From positions 38,335 through 102,334 of the forward strand of contig JAJEAO010000035.1 of the NCBI GenBank assembly GCA_022822745.1: DNA of 64,000 nucleotides, in the 5' to 3' direction. The translations under genes were made by a program, and so were the position numbers. Shown in pieces: positions 1 to 9,494 of this stretch; within the stretch, counting starts at the first letter, position 1; each line of letters opens with the position of its first letter. The notes beneath the pieces were generated by a model. The model ran no database searches. It was not told where the DNA came from and was given only the letters and a program-made list of their open reading frames with translations. This stretch comes from Acidobacteriota bacterium. GTDB taxonomy: Bacteria; Acidobacteriota; Vicinamibacteria; Marinacidobacterales; Marinacidobacteraceae.

Positions 1-725
1 CGGCGCACCAGCATCAGGTCCACGAGCAGATCCACATAGCGAAGGATCGTGGGCGGCGAGACATCGAGACTGCGGGAGAGGTCGGCGGCGTTCAGAAGGG
101 CGCCCTGCCGGTGCGCGAGCATGGTCCAGAGACGACGGAGCGACTCGGTCGGAATCCGAACCCCGAACTGTGGAATGTCACGCTCCAGACAGGTGCGGAT
201 GAGAGAAAGACGCCATCGGTGGCTCGCCGCGTCGCTTCGCGCGAGGAAGGCGTCGGGAAAGCCGCCGCGGAGCCAGAGCGCTTCAGTCTCGGGCGCGACC
301 TCCAGGGCGTCGAGGCCGGGGAGCTCTTCGTAGTGAACCCGCCCGGCCAGCGACTCCGACGACTGGCGCAGCAGTCGGTCCGAGGCCGATCCGAGCAGGA
401 GGACCTGTCCGAACCGTCGTCCCTGCCGCCGCCTGGCGTCGATCTGGCCGCGGAGCGTGCGGAAGAGCCCGGGGGCGCGCTGGATCTCGTCCAGGATGAC
501 CAGCCGGTCAGCCTGCGATCCCAGGTACTCGGCGGAATTCGCGAGGCGCGCCGCGTGCCGTGGATCCTCCAGGTCCAGATAGAGCGCATCGGGAACGAGC
601 GAAGCGATCCGACGGGCCAGGGTCGTCTTGCCCACCTGCCGAGGCCCGAGCAGCACAATGCCGGGCGCCTCTTCCAGAGAGCGCATGACCAGACGCTCTC
701 GTCGCCGCTCGATCATGGTGTCCAT
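1..725 (-). CDS. DUF4143-type AAA ATPase, C-terminus off the left edge
   Basis: This gene is not in the ORF track because it runs off the window; I translated it by hand. After a short N-terminus comes a Walker A, GPRQVGKTT, then a Walker B-like LVILDEIQ and a sensor stretch VLLLGSAS. Further on are LAGRVHYEELPGL and a winged-helix-like SPPTILRYVDLLVDL near the edge. This order is that of the AAA_14/DUF4143 ATPases, a large family of mostly unknown role often found near mobile or toxin-antitoxin genes. The start is uncertain: ATG at 725, ATG at 716 or GTG at 764. It is divergent from the AAA gene at 828, about 100 nt away. Confidence 0.8.
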   Translation of the reverse strand, partial: MDTMIERRRERLVMRSLEEAPGIVLLGPRQVGKTTLARRIASLVPDALYLDLEDPRHAARLANSAEYLGSQADRLVILDEIQRAPGLFRTLRGQIDARRRQGRRFGQVLLLGSASDRLLRQSSESLAGRVHYEELPGLDALEVAPETEALWLRGGFPDAFLARSDAASHRWRLSLIRTCLERDIPQFGVRIPTESLRRLWTMLAHRQGALLNAADLSRSLDVSPPTILRYVDLLVDLMLVR

Positions 726-827
726 CAACCTGTCGAATCCCACATCCGCAATTGGATTTGCCACGATAGAGCGCGTCCGCCGATGTCCCGGCGTCACCTG
801 GTGGCAGAGATTGGTAGGCTGGCAACC

Positions 828-1973
828 GTGACGGTTCCGGCACCAGAGAATCCGTACCAGCCGGGTCGGGGAGTGGCCCCGCCGGTGATGGCGGGACGCG
901 TCGCGGAGATGGCCTGCGTGGAACGCCGACTGGCGGAGCTGGTCCGGAGAAGGCCCTGTTCCGAGGACATCCTCTTCTACGGCCCCCGCGGGAACGGGAA
1001 GACGACGCTGCTCCTCGAGACCGAGCGTCGCGCCCGTCAGCTCGGCCTTCGCGCCGAGTACCTCCCGGTGGATGCGCTCACCGATCCGGAGCGGCTGGTT
1101 GGCGCGCTGCAGAAGCGGGCCGGAGCCGTCGAGGGCGGCGTGACCGGGGTTCAGATCGCGGGGTTCGGCGCCACGGCCGAGCGCGCCGCGCCGTCCCGCG
1201 AGGTCAGCGAGCTGCTCGGCTCCTGGGTCGCCGCGGATCCGTCGCCGCTCGTCCTGCTGCTCGACGAGATCCACGCGCTGGAACCGGTGGCCGCCCGACC
1301 GTTCTTCGATGCGGTCCAGCGCGCCAAGGGCGACCGGACTCCGTTCCTCCTGGTCGCGGCCGGCACTCCGGATGCGCCGCGGCGCCTGCGGGGCGCGGGC
1401 ACCTTCAACGAGCGAGGTTTCGAGCGTCTCCGCGTCGGGAGGCTCAGGCGGTCGGACACGAGCCGGGCCCTCGCCGAACCGGCAGCGCGGAGCGGGCGAC
1501 CGATGACCTCGGAAGCGCAGCGACTCCTCGCCCGCGAGTCCCAGGACTACCCCTGGTTCATCCAGCTCCTCGGGAGCGCTGCCTGGGACGCGGCAGCCGA
1601 CGAGGCCGAGATCGGGAGCGATGCAGCGCGCCGCGGTCGGGAGGCGGTGAGGCCCCGAGTCGCAGACTTCTATCAGGAGCGCTTCGACGAGGCGTGGGAA
1701 GCCGGCATCGCCGAGGCGCTTCCTTCGCTCTGCCGCCTCTTTCAGGAGCACGCCGGAGGGGTTCCCGACCCGTTGTTCCGGCGGCTCGTCGAGGTCCAGG
1801 CCGCCAGCGACGCGGTGGCGGTGGGCCGGGTGGAGCTCCGCAACCGGCTCCTCGATCTCGGCGTGGTCTGGCAGGCCGCGCCGGGGGTGTGGGAGATGGG
1901 CATCCCCATCTTCGCCAGCTTCGTCCTCGCCCGCGAGGGCCTGGATGCCCTGGAGGCAGCGGCGCCCTCGTAG
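828..1973 (+). CDS. AAA family ATPase, paralogue 1 of 5
   Basis: A 381-residue P-loop ATPase. It opens with the family signature NPYQPGRG followed by a PPVMAGR stretch, then Walker A GPRGNGKTT (about residues 52-60), Walker B LVLLLDEIH, a sensor-1-like LLVAAGTPD and a DYPWFIQLLGSAAW segment. It ends in a winged-helix-like C-terminus with VWEMGIP. I chose GTG 828 rather than the much longer track ORF (111..1973) because it aligns exactly with the start of the paralogue at 4319 and the upstream part is a shadow of the opposite-strand gene. TAGGCT lies 7 nt before the start and no Shine-Dalgarno is visible. The architecture is ORC/Cdc6- or STAND-like; the role is unknown. Confidence 0.88.
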   Translation: MTVPAPENPYQPGRGVAPPVMAGRVAEMACVERRLAELVRRRPCSEDILFYGPRGNGKTTLLLETERRARQLGLRAEYLPVDALTDPERLVGALQKRAGAVEGGVTGVQIAGFGATAERAAPSREVSELLGSWVAADPSPLVLLLDEIHALEPVAARPFFDAVQRAKGDRTPFLLVAAGTPDAPRRLRGAGTFNERGFERLRVGRLRRSDTSRALAEPAARSGRPMTSEAQRLLARESQDYPWFIQLLGSAAWDAAADEAEIGSDAARRGREAVRPRVADFYQERFDEAWEAGIAEALPSLCRLFQEHAGGVPDPLFRRLVEVQAASDAVAVGRVELRNRLLDLGVVWQAAPGVWEMGIPIFASFVLAREGLDALEAAAPS

Positions 1974-2140
1974 CCCGGATCCCTGTCGGGAACCTCGTCC
2001 TCCGGTGTCGCTGAGTCGCTGACCTCGACCCGACCTGCGTCGGGTCTGCCCTCCGAGACTCCGATGCCCCTTCCGGTGCCGCCGCGCGGAATCACGCCCT
2101 CCCGACCGACGCGGTCAGCGAGGGGCCGGAGAAGTCCTGG

Positions 2141-2980
2141 CTACTCCTTGTTCAGGACGCAGTAGCGATACAGCTTGAGCGACTCGCGCCAGTCTTCCGG
2201 GTAGGCCGCCACCGTTTCGGCCTGCCCGTAGGTCGCGGCGAGCCCGGCGAACGATCCCGATTCGGCGACCCGGAAGGGCGTCTGCTCCTCGAAGACGGCC
2301 AGGTCGGCGAAGCCGCAGGGGAACGACGTGCCCATGGCGCGCTCGACCCCCTCCAGCCTTCGCTGGTCCTCGCTGGTCTCGAACTCCCGCTTCTCGAGAT
2401 CCACCGCGAAGTAGTCGAAGGCGATCCGGCACGATGTCATCGCGCCCGCCAGCCGGTTGAGGAACGGCATGATGCTCTCGGGGGGCAGGTACATCGTGTT
2501 GCCCTCCCACACGATCAGCGTCGGCGCGGACAGGTCGAACCCGAGTCGGGCGAGGCCGGCGGGCACATCGGCCTCCAGGTAGTTCGCCGGCAACGAGGGC
2601 GGCGGCTCGAGCCCGCGCTGCTTCAGCACCGCCCGCTTGAAGTCGAGGACGGCCTTCTGATCGACCTCGCAGAAGGCGACATCGGGATGACCGGATCGGT
2701 GGGCCCGCATGTCGAAGCCGCCGCCGAGCAGCACGACCTGCCGCGCCCCGTCCGCGATTCCGCGTTCGAGGAAGCCGTCGAACCAGCGGGTGCGGAACCG
2801 GACCATCGTGGTCGAAGGGGGAAAGGCGACATCGAGTTGACGCGCCGCTTCCCGGGCCCTGTCATTGGAGAACCATCTGGCGAAGGGATCGCTGAACAGC
2901 GGCTCCGGCTTCTCGGACTCCAGTTCGCGGATGGACGCGATCACGAAGGCCGTCGCGCCGATTTCATTGATGTCGGTCAT
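2141..2980 (-). CDS. Class I SAM-dependent methyltransferase, LCMT/PPM1-like
   Basis: 279 residues. VVLLGGGFDMRAHR is the glycine-rich SAM-binding motif I of the leucine-carboxyl-methyltransferase-like family (TIGR00027 type), and IVWEGNTMYLPPESI is the family's conserved segment. The substrate is unknown; members include O-methyltransferases of small molecules. The start at 2980 is chosen over the longer track ORF because a strong GGGAGGAG lies a few bases upstream. It ends in the gap after the first AAA ATPase and is divergent from the RNA ligase gene. Confidence 0.88.
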   Translation of the reverse strand: MTDINEIGATAFVIASIRELESEKPEPLFSDPFARWFSNDRAREAARQLDVAFPPSTTMVRFRTRWFDGFLERGIADGARQVVLLGGGFDMRAHRSGHPDVAFCEVDQKAVLDFKRAVLKQRGLEPPPSLPANYLEADVPAGLARLGFDLSAPTLIVWEGNTMYLPPESIMPFLNRLAGAMTSCRIAFDYFAVDLEKREFETSEDQRRLEGVERAMGTSFPCGFADLAVFEEQTPFRVAESGSFAGLAATYGQAETVAAYPEDWRESLKLYRYCVLNKE

Positions 2981-3102
2981 CGTTCTCCTCCCGGAATCCA
3001 CGACTCCCGTCCCGGGGCTTCGAGGGATCGGGGCCGAGGGTACCGCCGCCATCGCTCGCCGCGGCGCGCTAAGGTGCCCCGTTTTCCCGCAGGAGGTCCG
3101 TC

Positions 3103-4203
3103 ATGGCGCAATTCGAGGTTCCCGTTCTCGCGATCGACCGGATCGAGGACCATCCCAACGCCGACGCCCTCGAGATCGCGGTCGTCCGCGGCTATCGCTG
3201 CGTGGTGAGGATCGGCGCCCACCGCGCCGGCGACCGGGTCGCCTACATCCCCGAGGACGCGCTCGTCCCGGCCGAGCTGCTGCGCGAGATGCGGCTCTGG
3301 GACGAGGCGAAGGGACGCGGGATGCTCGCCGGGAAGAAGGGCGACCGGGTGAAGGCGATCCGGCTCCGCGGCATCGTCAGTCAGGGTCTCCTGTACCCGG
3401 TGTCCGGGCGCGAGGAGGGCGAGAACCTCGCCGACGAGCTCCACATCCTGAAGTACGAGCCGCCCATCCCGATCCACATGCAGGGCGAGGTGGCGAACGT
3501 TCGCGGACACACGCTCTCCTACGATGTGGAGAGCCTGCAGAAGCACCCGGACCTCCTGATCGAGGGCGAGGATGTCGTCTTCACCGAAAAGATCCACGGC
3601 ACCTTCACCTGTTTCGGCTTCGATCCCGGGCTGAACCACCCGGATCTCCTCGAGGGCGGGACGATCATCACCTCGAAGGGTCAGGCGGACACCGGGCTGG
3701 CGTTCCAGTGGGGCGAGGCGAACGCCAGCAACCTCTACGTCCTCTCCTTCCGGGCCGCCTTCCACGAGACCGGCGCCTGGGACGACGTCCGGGCCGAGTG
3801 CCAGCGCACCGGGGAGCCCATCTTCATCCTCGGCGAGACCTTCGGGAAGAAGGTCCAGGATCTCCACTACGGCCAGCCGGGGCGCGCCTTCCGCGTCTTC
3901 GACATCTATGTCGGCAAGCCGCGGCGTGGCAGGTTCCTCGACCACGACGAGATGACTGCGCGGGCGAAGGCCTGGGGCCTCCAGACCGTGCCTCGACTCT
4001 ACCGGGGGCCCTGGTCGCTGAAGGCTGCGGAAGCCCACCGGGACGGACGCACCACCTTCCGGGACCGGCACGTCCGCGAGGGCATCGTGATCGTCCCGGT
4101 CCGCGAGCGCGAGTGTCCGGAGCTGCCGGGCAACCGGCTGAAGCTGAAGTTCGTCTCCCCGAAGTACCTCCTCCGCCGCGGGAAGGTGACGGACTTCAAC
4201 TGA
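3103..4203 (+). CDS. RNA ligase, DraRnl (Rnl5, DRB0094) family
   Basis: 366 residues, with an N-terminal OB-like region and a C-terminal nucleotidyltransferase domain. The nucleotidyltransferase motif I is EKIHGTF with the likely adenylated lysine near residue 163, almost the same position as in Deinococcus radiodurans DraRnl. The C-terminal lysine motif is KLKFVSPKY. DraRnl-type enzymes seal 3'-OH/5'-PO4 nicks in duplex nucleic acid with an RNA 3' end and are linked to RNA repair. A GGAGG precedes the ATG at good spacing and TAAGGT upstream could be a -10. It is monocistronic and ends before a hairpin at 4221. Confidence 0.9.
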   Translation: MAQFEVPVLAIDRIEDHPNADALEIAVVRGYRCVVRIGAHRAGDRVAYIPEDALVPAELLREMRLWDEAKGRGMLAGKKGDRVKAIRLRGIVSQGLLYPVSGREEGENLADELHILKYEPPIPIHMQGEVANVRGHTLSYDVESLQKHPDLLIEGEDVVFTEKIHGTFTCFGFDPGLNHPDLLEGGTIITSKGQADTGLAFQWGEANASNLYVLSFRAAFHETGAWDDVRAECQRTGEPIFILGETFGKKVQDLHYGQPGRAFRVFDIYVGKPRRGRFLDHDEMTARAKAWGLQTVPRLYRGPWSLKAAEAHRDGRTTFRDRHVREGIVIVPVRERECPELPGNRLKLKFVSPKYLLRRGKVTDFN

Positions 4204-4220
4204 TGACCCACCGCCGTGAC

Positions 4221-4240
4221 CCGGGGCGTCCTCGCCCCGG
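4221..4240 (+). terminator. Hairpin after RNA ligase gene
   Basis: An 8-bp perfect stem, CCGGGGCG/CGCCCCGG, with a 4-nt loop starts 18 nt after the RNA ligase stop and is followed by TTT. The U-tract is short, so it is a plausible but weak intrinsic terminator. Confidence 0.5.
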
Positions 4241-4318
4241 TTTCCGGTCCACCCATGGAGGGGTCCATGGACAGCTTGCAGCGGGATCGCGGCCCCGAGT
4301 GGCTGCTACTCTGACAGC

Positions 4319-5470
4319 GTGACGCCCGCTCGACTCCGCAATCCATACCAGCCGGGTCGAGGCGTGGTCCCGCCCGTCGTTGCCGGGCGCGCCGAGGAGA
4401 TGGGCCTTGTCGAGGGCCTGCTCGCAGGGCTCGTCCGAGGAGAAACGTGCTCCGAGGATCTTCTCTTCCATGGTCCCCGAGGGAACGGCAAGACGACGCT
4501 CCTGCTCGAGACTGCGCGCCGCGCGCGTGAGCTCGGGCTCCGTGCCGAGACGTTTCCGGTGGACGCGCTCACGGACACGGAGCGGTTGGTCCGTGCGCTT
4601 CAGGAGCGTGCGGGGGTTCTCGGAGGCGGTGTCACCGGACTCCAGCTCGCCGGGACGGGAGCGACGGCGGAGCGCGCCTCACCGTCCCGGGATGTCACTT
4701 CGCTGTTCCAGATGTGGTTGGCGAGCGAAGCGTCCCCGGTCGTAGTGCTCCTCGACGAGATCCATTCCCTCGAGCCCGATGCCGCCCGACCGTTCTTCGA
4801 GGCGGTCCAGAGCGCAAAGTCCGGCCCCACGCCTTTCCTGCTCGTGCTGGCCGGAACCCCGGACGCTCCCCGTCGTCTGCGGCGCGCGGGTACGTTCAAC
4901 GAGCGCGGCTTCGAGCCGATTCGCGTGGGGAGGCTCCGCCGCTCGGAGACGAACCGCGCGCTCGTGGAGCCTGCGCAGGACGGTGGGCGGCCGATGAGCG
5001 AGGCAGCGACCCGTCTGCTCGCCGCGGAATCCCAGGACTACCCCTACTTCATCCAGCTCCTCGGAAGCGCGGCATGGGATGCCGCGACAGGCATGCGGCG
5101 CATCGAGCAGGAGGCCGCGCGCCGGGGCATCGCAGCCGTCCGGCTCCGGGTCGAAGACTTTTACGGCCATCGCTTCCGCGAGGCCTGGCATGCGGAGATC
5201 GCGCGGGCACTTCCACCCCTTGCGCGATGCTTCGTCGAGCGGGGCGGCGCGACGTCGGATTTCGTGTTCCTCGACCTGATCGAACGACTCGCCGCCGGCG
5301 ACCGGGTCGCTCTCGATCACGTGGCGCTGCTCACTCGGCTCGAGGATCTGGGCGTCGTGTGGCAGGCCGCTCCCGGAGTATGGGAGATGGGGATCCCCAG
5401 CTTCGCCGACTACATCCTCCGCCGCGAGGCCGGACAGGCGGGTCCGGCGCGAACGATCGAGCGGAACTGA
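4319..5470 (+). CDS. AAA family ATPase, paralogue 2 of 5
   Basis: 383 residues, collinear with paralogue 1 and clearly its closest relative in the window: same NPYQPGRG opening, Walker A GPRGNGKTT at residues 52-60, Walker B VVVLLDEIH, sensor LLVLAGTPD, DYPYFIQLLGSAAW and VWEMGIPSF at the C-terminus. The start is GTG 4319 with TACTCT ending 6 nt before it and no Shine-Dalgarno, which suggests a leaderless message. There is no partner gene: the RNA ligase upstream is separated by a terminator-like hairpin and the downstream gene is convergent. Two close copies 2.3 kb apart suggest a local duplication followed by divergence. Confidence 0.88.
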   Translation: MTPARLRNPYQPGRGVVPPVVAGRAEEMGLVEGLLAGLVRGETCSEDLLFHGPRGNGKTTLLLETARRARELGLRAETFPVDALTDTERLVRALQERAGVLGGGVTGLQLAGTGATAERASPSRDVTSLFQMWLASEASPVVVLLDEIHSLEPDAARPFFEAVQSAKSGPTPFLLVLAGTPDAPRRLRRAGTFNERGFEPIRVGRLRRSETNRALVEPAQDGGRPMSEAATRLLAAESQDYPYFIQLLGSAAWDAATGMRRIEQEAARRGIAAVRLRVEDFYGHRFREAWHAEIARALPPLARCFVERGGATSDFVFLDLIERLAAGDRVALDHVALLTRLEDLGVVWQAAPGVWEMGIPSFADYILRREAGQAGPARTIERN

Positions 5471-5582
5471 CCGCGGTCCACTCGGCGCCGTTGTCGTCGC
5501 GCCCCGCAGCGGCGACCGAGGGCCGGAGTCGCAGCGGCCGGAAACCGGGACTGGCTCCGCCTGTCGAAGCGCGAGCGGTTTC

Positions 5583-6809
5583 CTATCTCAGGATCGGCTT
5601 GTCGAGCGAGTCCCATCCGTAGGCGCGCTCGACTCTTTCCACGACTTCTCCGAAGACGGCGCCGCCGCCGGAAGCGTTGGTCATCACCGCCACGCCGTAG
5701 CCCTTGACCCTGTGCGCAATCAGATAGCAGGTGAAGCCCCAGTTGCCGCCGGAGTGGCTGAAGTACCAACCCTCCCCCTTCCGCGCGACCGCGAACCCGA
5801 CCCCGAAGCCACCCACGCCGACCGGACTCGTCATCGTCTCCGCTGACGAGCGGCTGATGATGCGACCGGGATCCCCCCGCAGCGCCCGCTGGATCTCGAT
5901 GGCGAAGCGGGCCAGATCGCGCGCGTTCGTCCACAGCCCGGCGGCAGCCATCGCCGAATAGACGTGCCACCTGGCCTCGCCCATCGCCTCGCCGCGACCG
6001 TGCGCGCGGGCGGCGTTCGCGTCGCGGTCCGGCGGGAGCGGCTGCGCGAAGGTGCTCGCCGTCATGCCGACGGGATCCAGAACCTGCCGCCGCATGAGCT
6101 CGGGGAACGGCTCGCCGTAGAGGTCGGTCAGAGCAAGCTGGATGATCGTCGTCCCGCCGCCGGAGTAGTGCATCGCGGTGAGCGGAGGTCGCACCAGCGT
6201 CACCGCCTCGACATTCGAGGGCTCCTCGCCGTTCAGGATCTGGATCGGCGTCGGCCGGGGAACCCCGGGCGCATAGCCGGGGAAGCCATGACCGTCTCCC
6301 AGACCGGCAGTGTGACTGAGCAGGAGTCGGGGCGAGACCGGGCGCTCCTCGGTGAAACCGTCTCCCGGAAGCTGCCAGGAAGTGAGGATGTCGTTGATGT
6401 CGTCGTCGAGCGAGAAGCGTCCCGCTTCCACGGCCACCATGACCGCGGTCGCCGTGACCGGCTTGCTGATCGAGGCCGCCTGGAAGAGCGTCTCGCCGTC
6501 CACGCGGGCGCCGGTCTCGACATCGGCGATCCCGTATCCCTTCGCCCAGTGCACTTCGAAGTCGCGGATCACCGCCACGCTGATCCCGGGCACGCCGAAC
6601 CGCTCCATGAGCTCCTCCAGCGTCAGGACGCCGAGCCCTTGCCGGTTCGGAGTCTGGACGCCCTCGACGGCCGCCTGGGACTCGGCGACGGAGAGCGAGG
6701 AACCAGCGGGGCTCTCCCCGGCGGCTGCAGCCGCCGAGAGAGCGGCAAGCAGCGCGAGGGCGGCGGCGAGCCCCCTCACGGCGGAGATCCTGAGTTGTTC
6801 GGGTGACAT
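5583..6809 (-). CDS. Beta-lactamase-fold serine hydrolase, exported
   Basis: 408 residues with an alanine-rich signal peptide. Motif 1 is SISKP (S-x-x-K, nucleophile serine and general-base lysine), motif 2 is the YSG of MHYSGGG, and SHSGGNWGF near the C-terminus replaces the KTG box with HSG. This is the class C beta-lactamase/esterase EstB/PBP4* group, which acts on peptides or esters in the periplasm; beta-lactam resistance should not be assumed. The start at 6809 has GGAGAG upstream and gives a clean signal peptide; the track ORF extends 66 codons further without support. Confidence 0.85.
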   Translation of the reverse strand: MSPEQLRISAVRGLAAALALLAALSAAAAAGESPAGSSLSVAESQAAVEGVQTPNRQGLGVLTLEELMERFGVPGISVAVIRDFEVHWAKGYGIADVETGARVDGETLFQAASISKPVTATAVMVAVEAGRFSLDDDINDILTSWQLPGDGFTEERPVSPRLLLSHTAGLGDGHGFPGYAPGVPRPTPIQILNGEEPSNVEAVTLVRPPLTAMHYSGGGTTIIQLALTDLYGEPFPELMRRQVLDPVGMTASTFAQPLPPDRDANAARAHGRGEAMGEARWHVYSAMAAAGLWTNARDLARFAIEIQRALRGDPGRIISRSSAETMTSPVGVGGFGVGFAVARKGEGWYFSHSGGNWGFTCYLIAHRVKGYGVAVMTNASGGGAVFGEVVERVERAYGWDSLDKPILR

Positions 6810-6912
6810 CGGTTGCTCTCTCCGGTCTTCGACGCCGGGCAGTTCAGCCTCGTTCGCGCGCACGGATCCGCCATCCAGATCCCGTCCCGGCCCGGCGGCA
6901 AAGGGGAGGAGG

Positions 6913-7572
6913 TCAGCCCAGAGCCGGGTGCCCGTTGTGGACCCGGTGAATCCGGACCCGAAGCACGCGGGTCTCGTGGCGGGTCCACCACCAGAGCGCT
7001 CCGACAAGGAGGAGCGAGAACGCGCCCGCGCCGCCGACCGCCCACGCGTTCCGCCGGTCCCCTTCGCTGCGCCGTCCGGCTTCCTCCTGCGCCTGCGCGA
7101 GGAGCTCGCTGCGAATCGCCTCGTCTTCCCCGGCCAATTCCAGCCGGACCGCCTCGGTTCGCTGCTGGTGCGTCTCCGCCTCGGCTTCAGCCTGCTCCGT
7201 TCGTTCCTCGAGCGCGACCCGCGCCTCCCGCTCCCGCTTCAACGCCCGTCGCAGTTCATCGAGCGCCCTTGCGTCGCGCTGCCGCAGGCCCTCGAGCGCC
7301 ACGATGCGGTCCGTCGCGTCCCGGAGCCCGACCTGCGTCGCGTCGAGTTGACGCCGGAGCGAACTCGGCTCCCGGGTCTGCGCCGACTCCGGTTCGCCCG
7401 TGGTCGCGGTCGCCAAGGGGACACCCGCCGGGACGACGAGCCCCGCCGCCAGAAGCACCGGGACCAGGCGTCCGCCCCCACGGGCCGCGGCTCGCGCCCG
7501 ACCCGGCGTCTCTGGCGGAGCCCCGGACGACGCGCCATGGGAACGGGACGACGTGTGGCTCATGCAGGGCAT
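6913..7572 (-). CDS. Membrane-anchored coiled-coil protein, unknown
   Basis: About 220 residues. A hydrophobic stretch (VPVLLAAGLVVPAGVPL) near the N-terminus is followed by roughly 100 residues of charged heptad-like sequence rich in Arg, Glu, Ala and Leu. A second hydrophobic segment, GGAGAFSLLLVGALWWW, lies near the end, then a short basic tail. This predicts a coiled coil between two membrane segments. I do not recognise a family. The start may be ATG 7572 or 7563. The 290 bases upstream (7573-7865) show no gene I can support. Confidence 0.55.
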   Translation of the reverse strand: MPCMSHTSSRSHGASSGAPPETPGRARAAARGGGRLVPVLLAAGLVVPAGVPLATATTGEPESAQTREPSSLRRQLDATQVGLRDATDRIVALEGLRQRDARALDELRRALKREREARVALEERTEQAEAEAETHQQRTEAVRLELAGEDEAIRSELLAQAQEEAGRRSEGDRRNAWAVGGAGAFSLLLVGALWWWTRHETRVLRVRIHRVHNGHPALG

Positions 7573-7865
7573 CGTTCGGGGCTCCGAGGCATGAAGGGGG
7601 TCACGGGAAAGTTCACGAACCAGCGGCCGATGTCGACGAGACTCCGAGGGACGAACGCCTCCGGCCTCGAACCGCAGCCGACGGCACCAGTTCTCTTGGA
7701 CTTCGATCATACCCCGGATGTCTTCGGCCCGTCGCGAGTCCACTCCGAACATACCCCTCGGCTTCGCGAAACGGCGACCCGAATCGCCAGCGACCTCTGT
7801 CGCCCGGCGACGGTCTTCGCCCGACCGGCAACGTTCCAGTTCGTGAGGATGAGCGTCCCCCAAAG

Positions 7866-9041
7866 TCAGTCGGTAACGCGGCGGAGGAACTTGTCGAAGA
7901 GCGGGAGGGTGAAGCCGATCTCGCCGCGGCGAGGGGCGTAGCAAAGGCCGAGTCGGATCAGGGCGTCGCGCTGGGGGCTGACCCGGTTCGAGCGCGTTCC
8001 CAGCGCGGCCGCTACTTCCCGGACCAGGTGTGGTCCCGGACCGAGGCTCGCCATGGCCCGGAGGTAGCGGCGGCTGGCGCGCGTGGCGCGGTCGAAACGC
8101 ATCCGGAAGAAACCCTCGTCAAGTGAGCGGAGCGCCCGCGGCGTCGCCTCGCGGACGGTCGCCGAGTGGACGGTATTGCCGGGGTGCGACACAGCGTCCC
8201 AGCAGTGCTGGCCGAAAGTCTGGAGGAAGTACGGATAGCCGCGGGTCTTCCCGATCACGGCGTCCAGGGCGCCTTCAGTCCAGCGGACCTCGAGTCTCCT
8301 GGCCGGATCGGCGAGCGCCCGCCGCGCCTCGCCTGCGTCGAGGCTGTTGATGCGACGGAATGCGAAGAGCCGTTCGGCGTAGGAGCGGGCGTCCCCCATC
8401 TTGCCGAGGAGGGATGGCAGTCCCGCCCCGACAACCATCACCGGGAGGCCTTCCTGGCTGATGCGGTGGAGCGCGACGACGAAGGCTCCCATTTCGGCGG
8501 GCCGCAGGAACTGCATCTCGTCCACGGTGAACAGGGCGCCGAGCTGCTTCGAAGCCGCAGCCCGCCCGACAGCCAGCAGCAGATCCGTCAGATCCCGGTC
8601 CAGGCTCCCATAGTCGGCCTCCCCGAGAATCGGTTCCAGGCCGAAGGACATTTCCGGTCCTTCCGGGAGCTGGTAGCGGAGCCGAAACGACTGGAGGACC
8701 GATAGGCCGCGCTGCGCCAGCGCGCCGAGCCTCTCCCGGGAAGAGAGCCTCAACAGCGCCGTACGCGCCAGGTTTGCGACCTCCTTCGGGAAGTCGAGGT
8801 CGGGGCCAGCCTCGATGGCGTGGCCTGGCCAGCCCCGCCTCGCCGCGATCCGGTGGAACTCGTGAAGGAGGACCGTCTTGCCCACGCCGCGAAGTCCGTG
8901 AAGGATCTGACTGCGGTCGTCGTTTCCGATCTCGAATCGCTGAAGCGCGATGTCGAAGTCGTGAATCTCCTGGTCGCGGCCCACGAGCGCCGGAGGACGG
9001 CGCCCCGCCCCCGGGCGATAGGGGTTCCGCACCGGATCCAC
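7866..9041 (-). CDS. AAA family ATPase, paralogue 3 of 5 (divergent)
   Basis: 391 residues. The N-terminus reads NPYRPGAG...PPALVGR, then Walker A GLRGVGKT, Walker B LFTVDEMQF, sensor MVVGAGLPSL, GYPYFLQTFGQHCWD and a C-terminal winged helix (TRSNRVSPQRDALIRLG). It is the most divergent of the five copies, with GVGKT instead of GNGKT and DEMQ instead of DEIH/DEAH. The GTG start at 9041 is fixed by the family motif seven residues downstream and by a TAGCAT ending 6 nt upstream on the same strand. No partner gene adjoins; the Phd-type antitoxin at 9180 is divergent. Confidence 0.87.
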   Translation of the reverse strand: MDPVRNPYRPGAGRRPPALVGRDQEIHDFDIALQRFEIGNDDRSQILHGLRGVGKTVLLHEFHRIAARRGWPGHAIEAGPDLDFPKEVANLARTALLRLSSRERLGALAQRGLSVLQSFRLRYQLPEGPEMSFGLEPILGEADYGSLDRDLTDLLLAVGRAAASKQLGALFTVDEMQFLRPAEMGAFVVALHRISQEGLPVMVVGAGLPSLLGKMGDARSYAERLFAFRRINSLDAGEARRALADPARRLEVRWTEGALDAVIGKTRGYPYFLQTFGQHCWDAVSHPGNTVHSATVREATPRALRSLDEGFFRMRFDRATRASRRYLRAMASLGPGPHLVREVAAALGTRSNRVSPQRDALIRLGLCYAPRRGEIGFTLPLFDKFLRRVTD

Positions 9042-9176
9042 GCTTTGATGCTACCCGCTTCCGGTGATGCCACAATCAGGGCGTTGCGCCGGAGCCGGGC
9101 CCGGAGCGGCCACGTCTCGACATGACAGCCGATCCCTTCGCATACTGGATTCGTCGTTTCGACGAGTCGGAGGTGA

Positions 9177-9449
<273 letters not shown>

Positions 9450-9494
9450 CCTGAGGAGCAGCGATCGGGTCGGCCTGCCGCCGCGAGCGAACCG

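Noticed and set aside
5583-6809. Beta-lactam resistance gene
   Set aside because: It has S-x-x-K and HSG rather than KTG and matches the broad EstB/PBP4* hydrolase group; resistance cannot be claimed.
7573-7865. Possible gene in the 290-nt gap
   Set aside because: Reading frames here continue from shadows and show no recognisable motif, start or ribosome-binding site.
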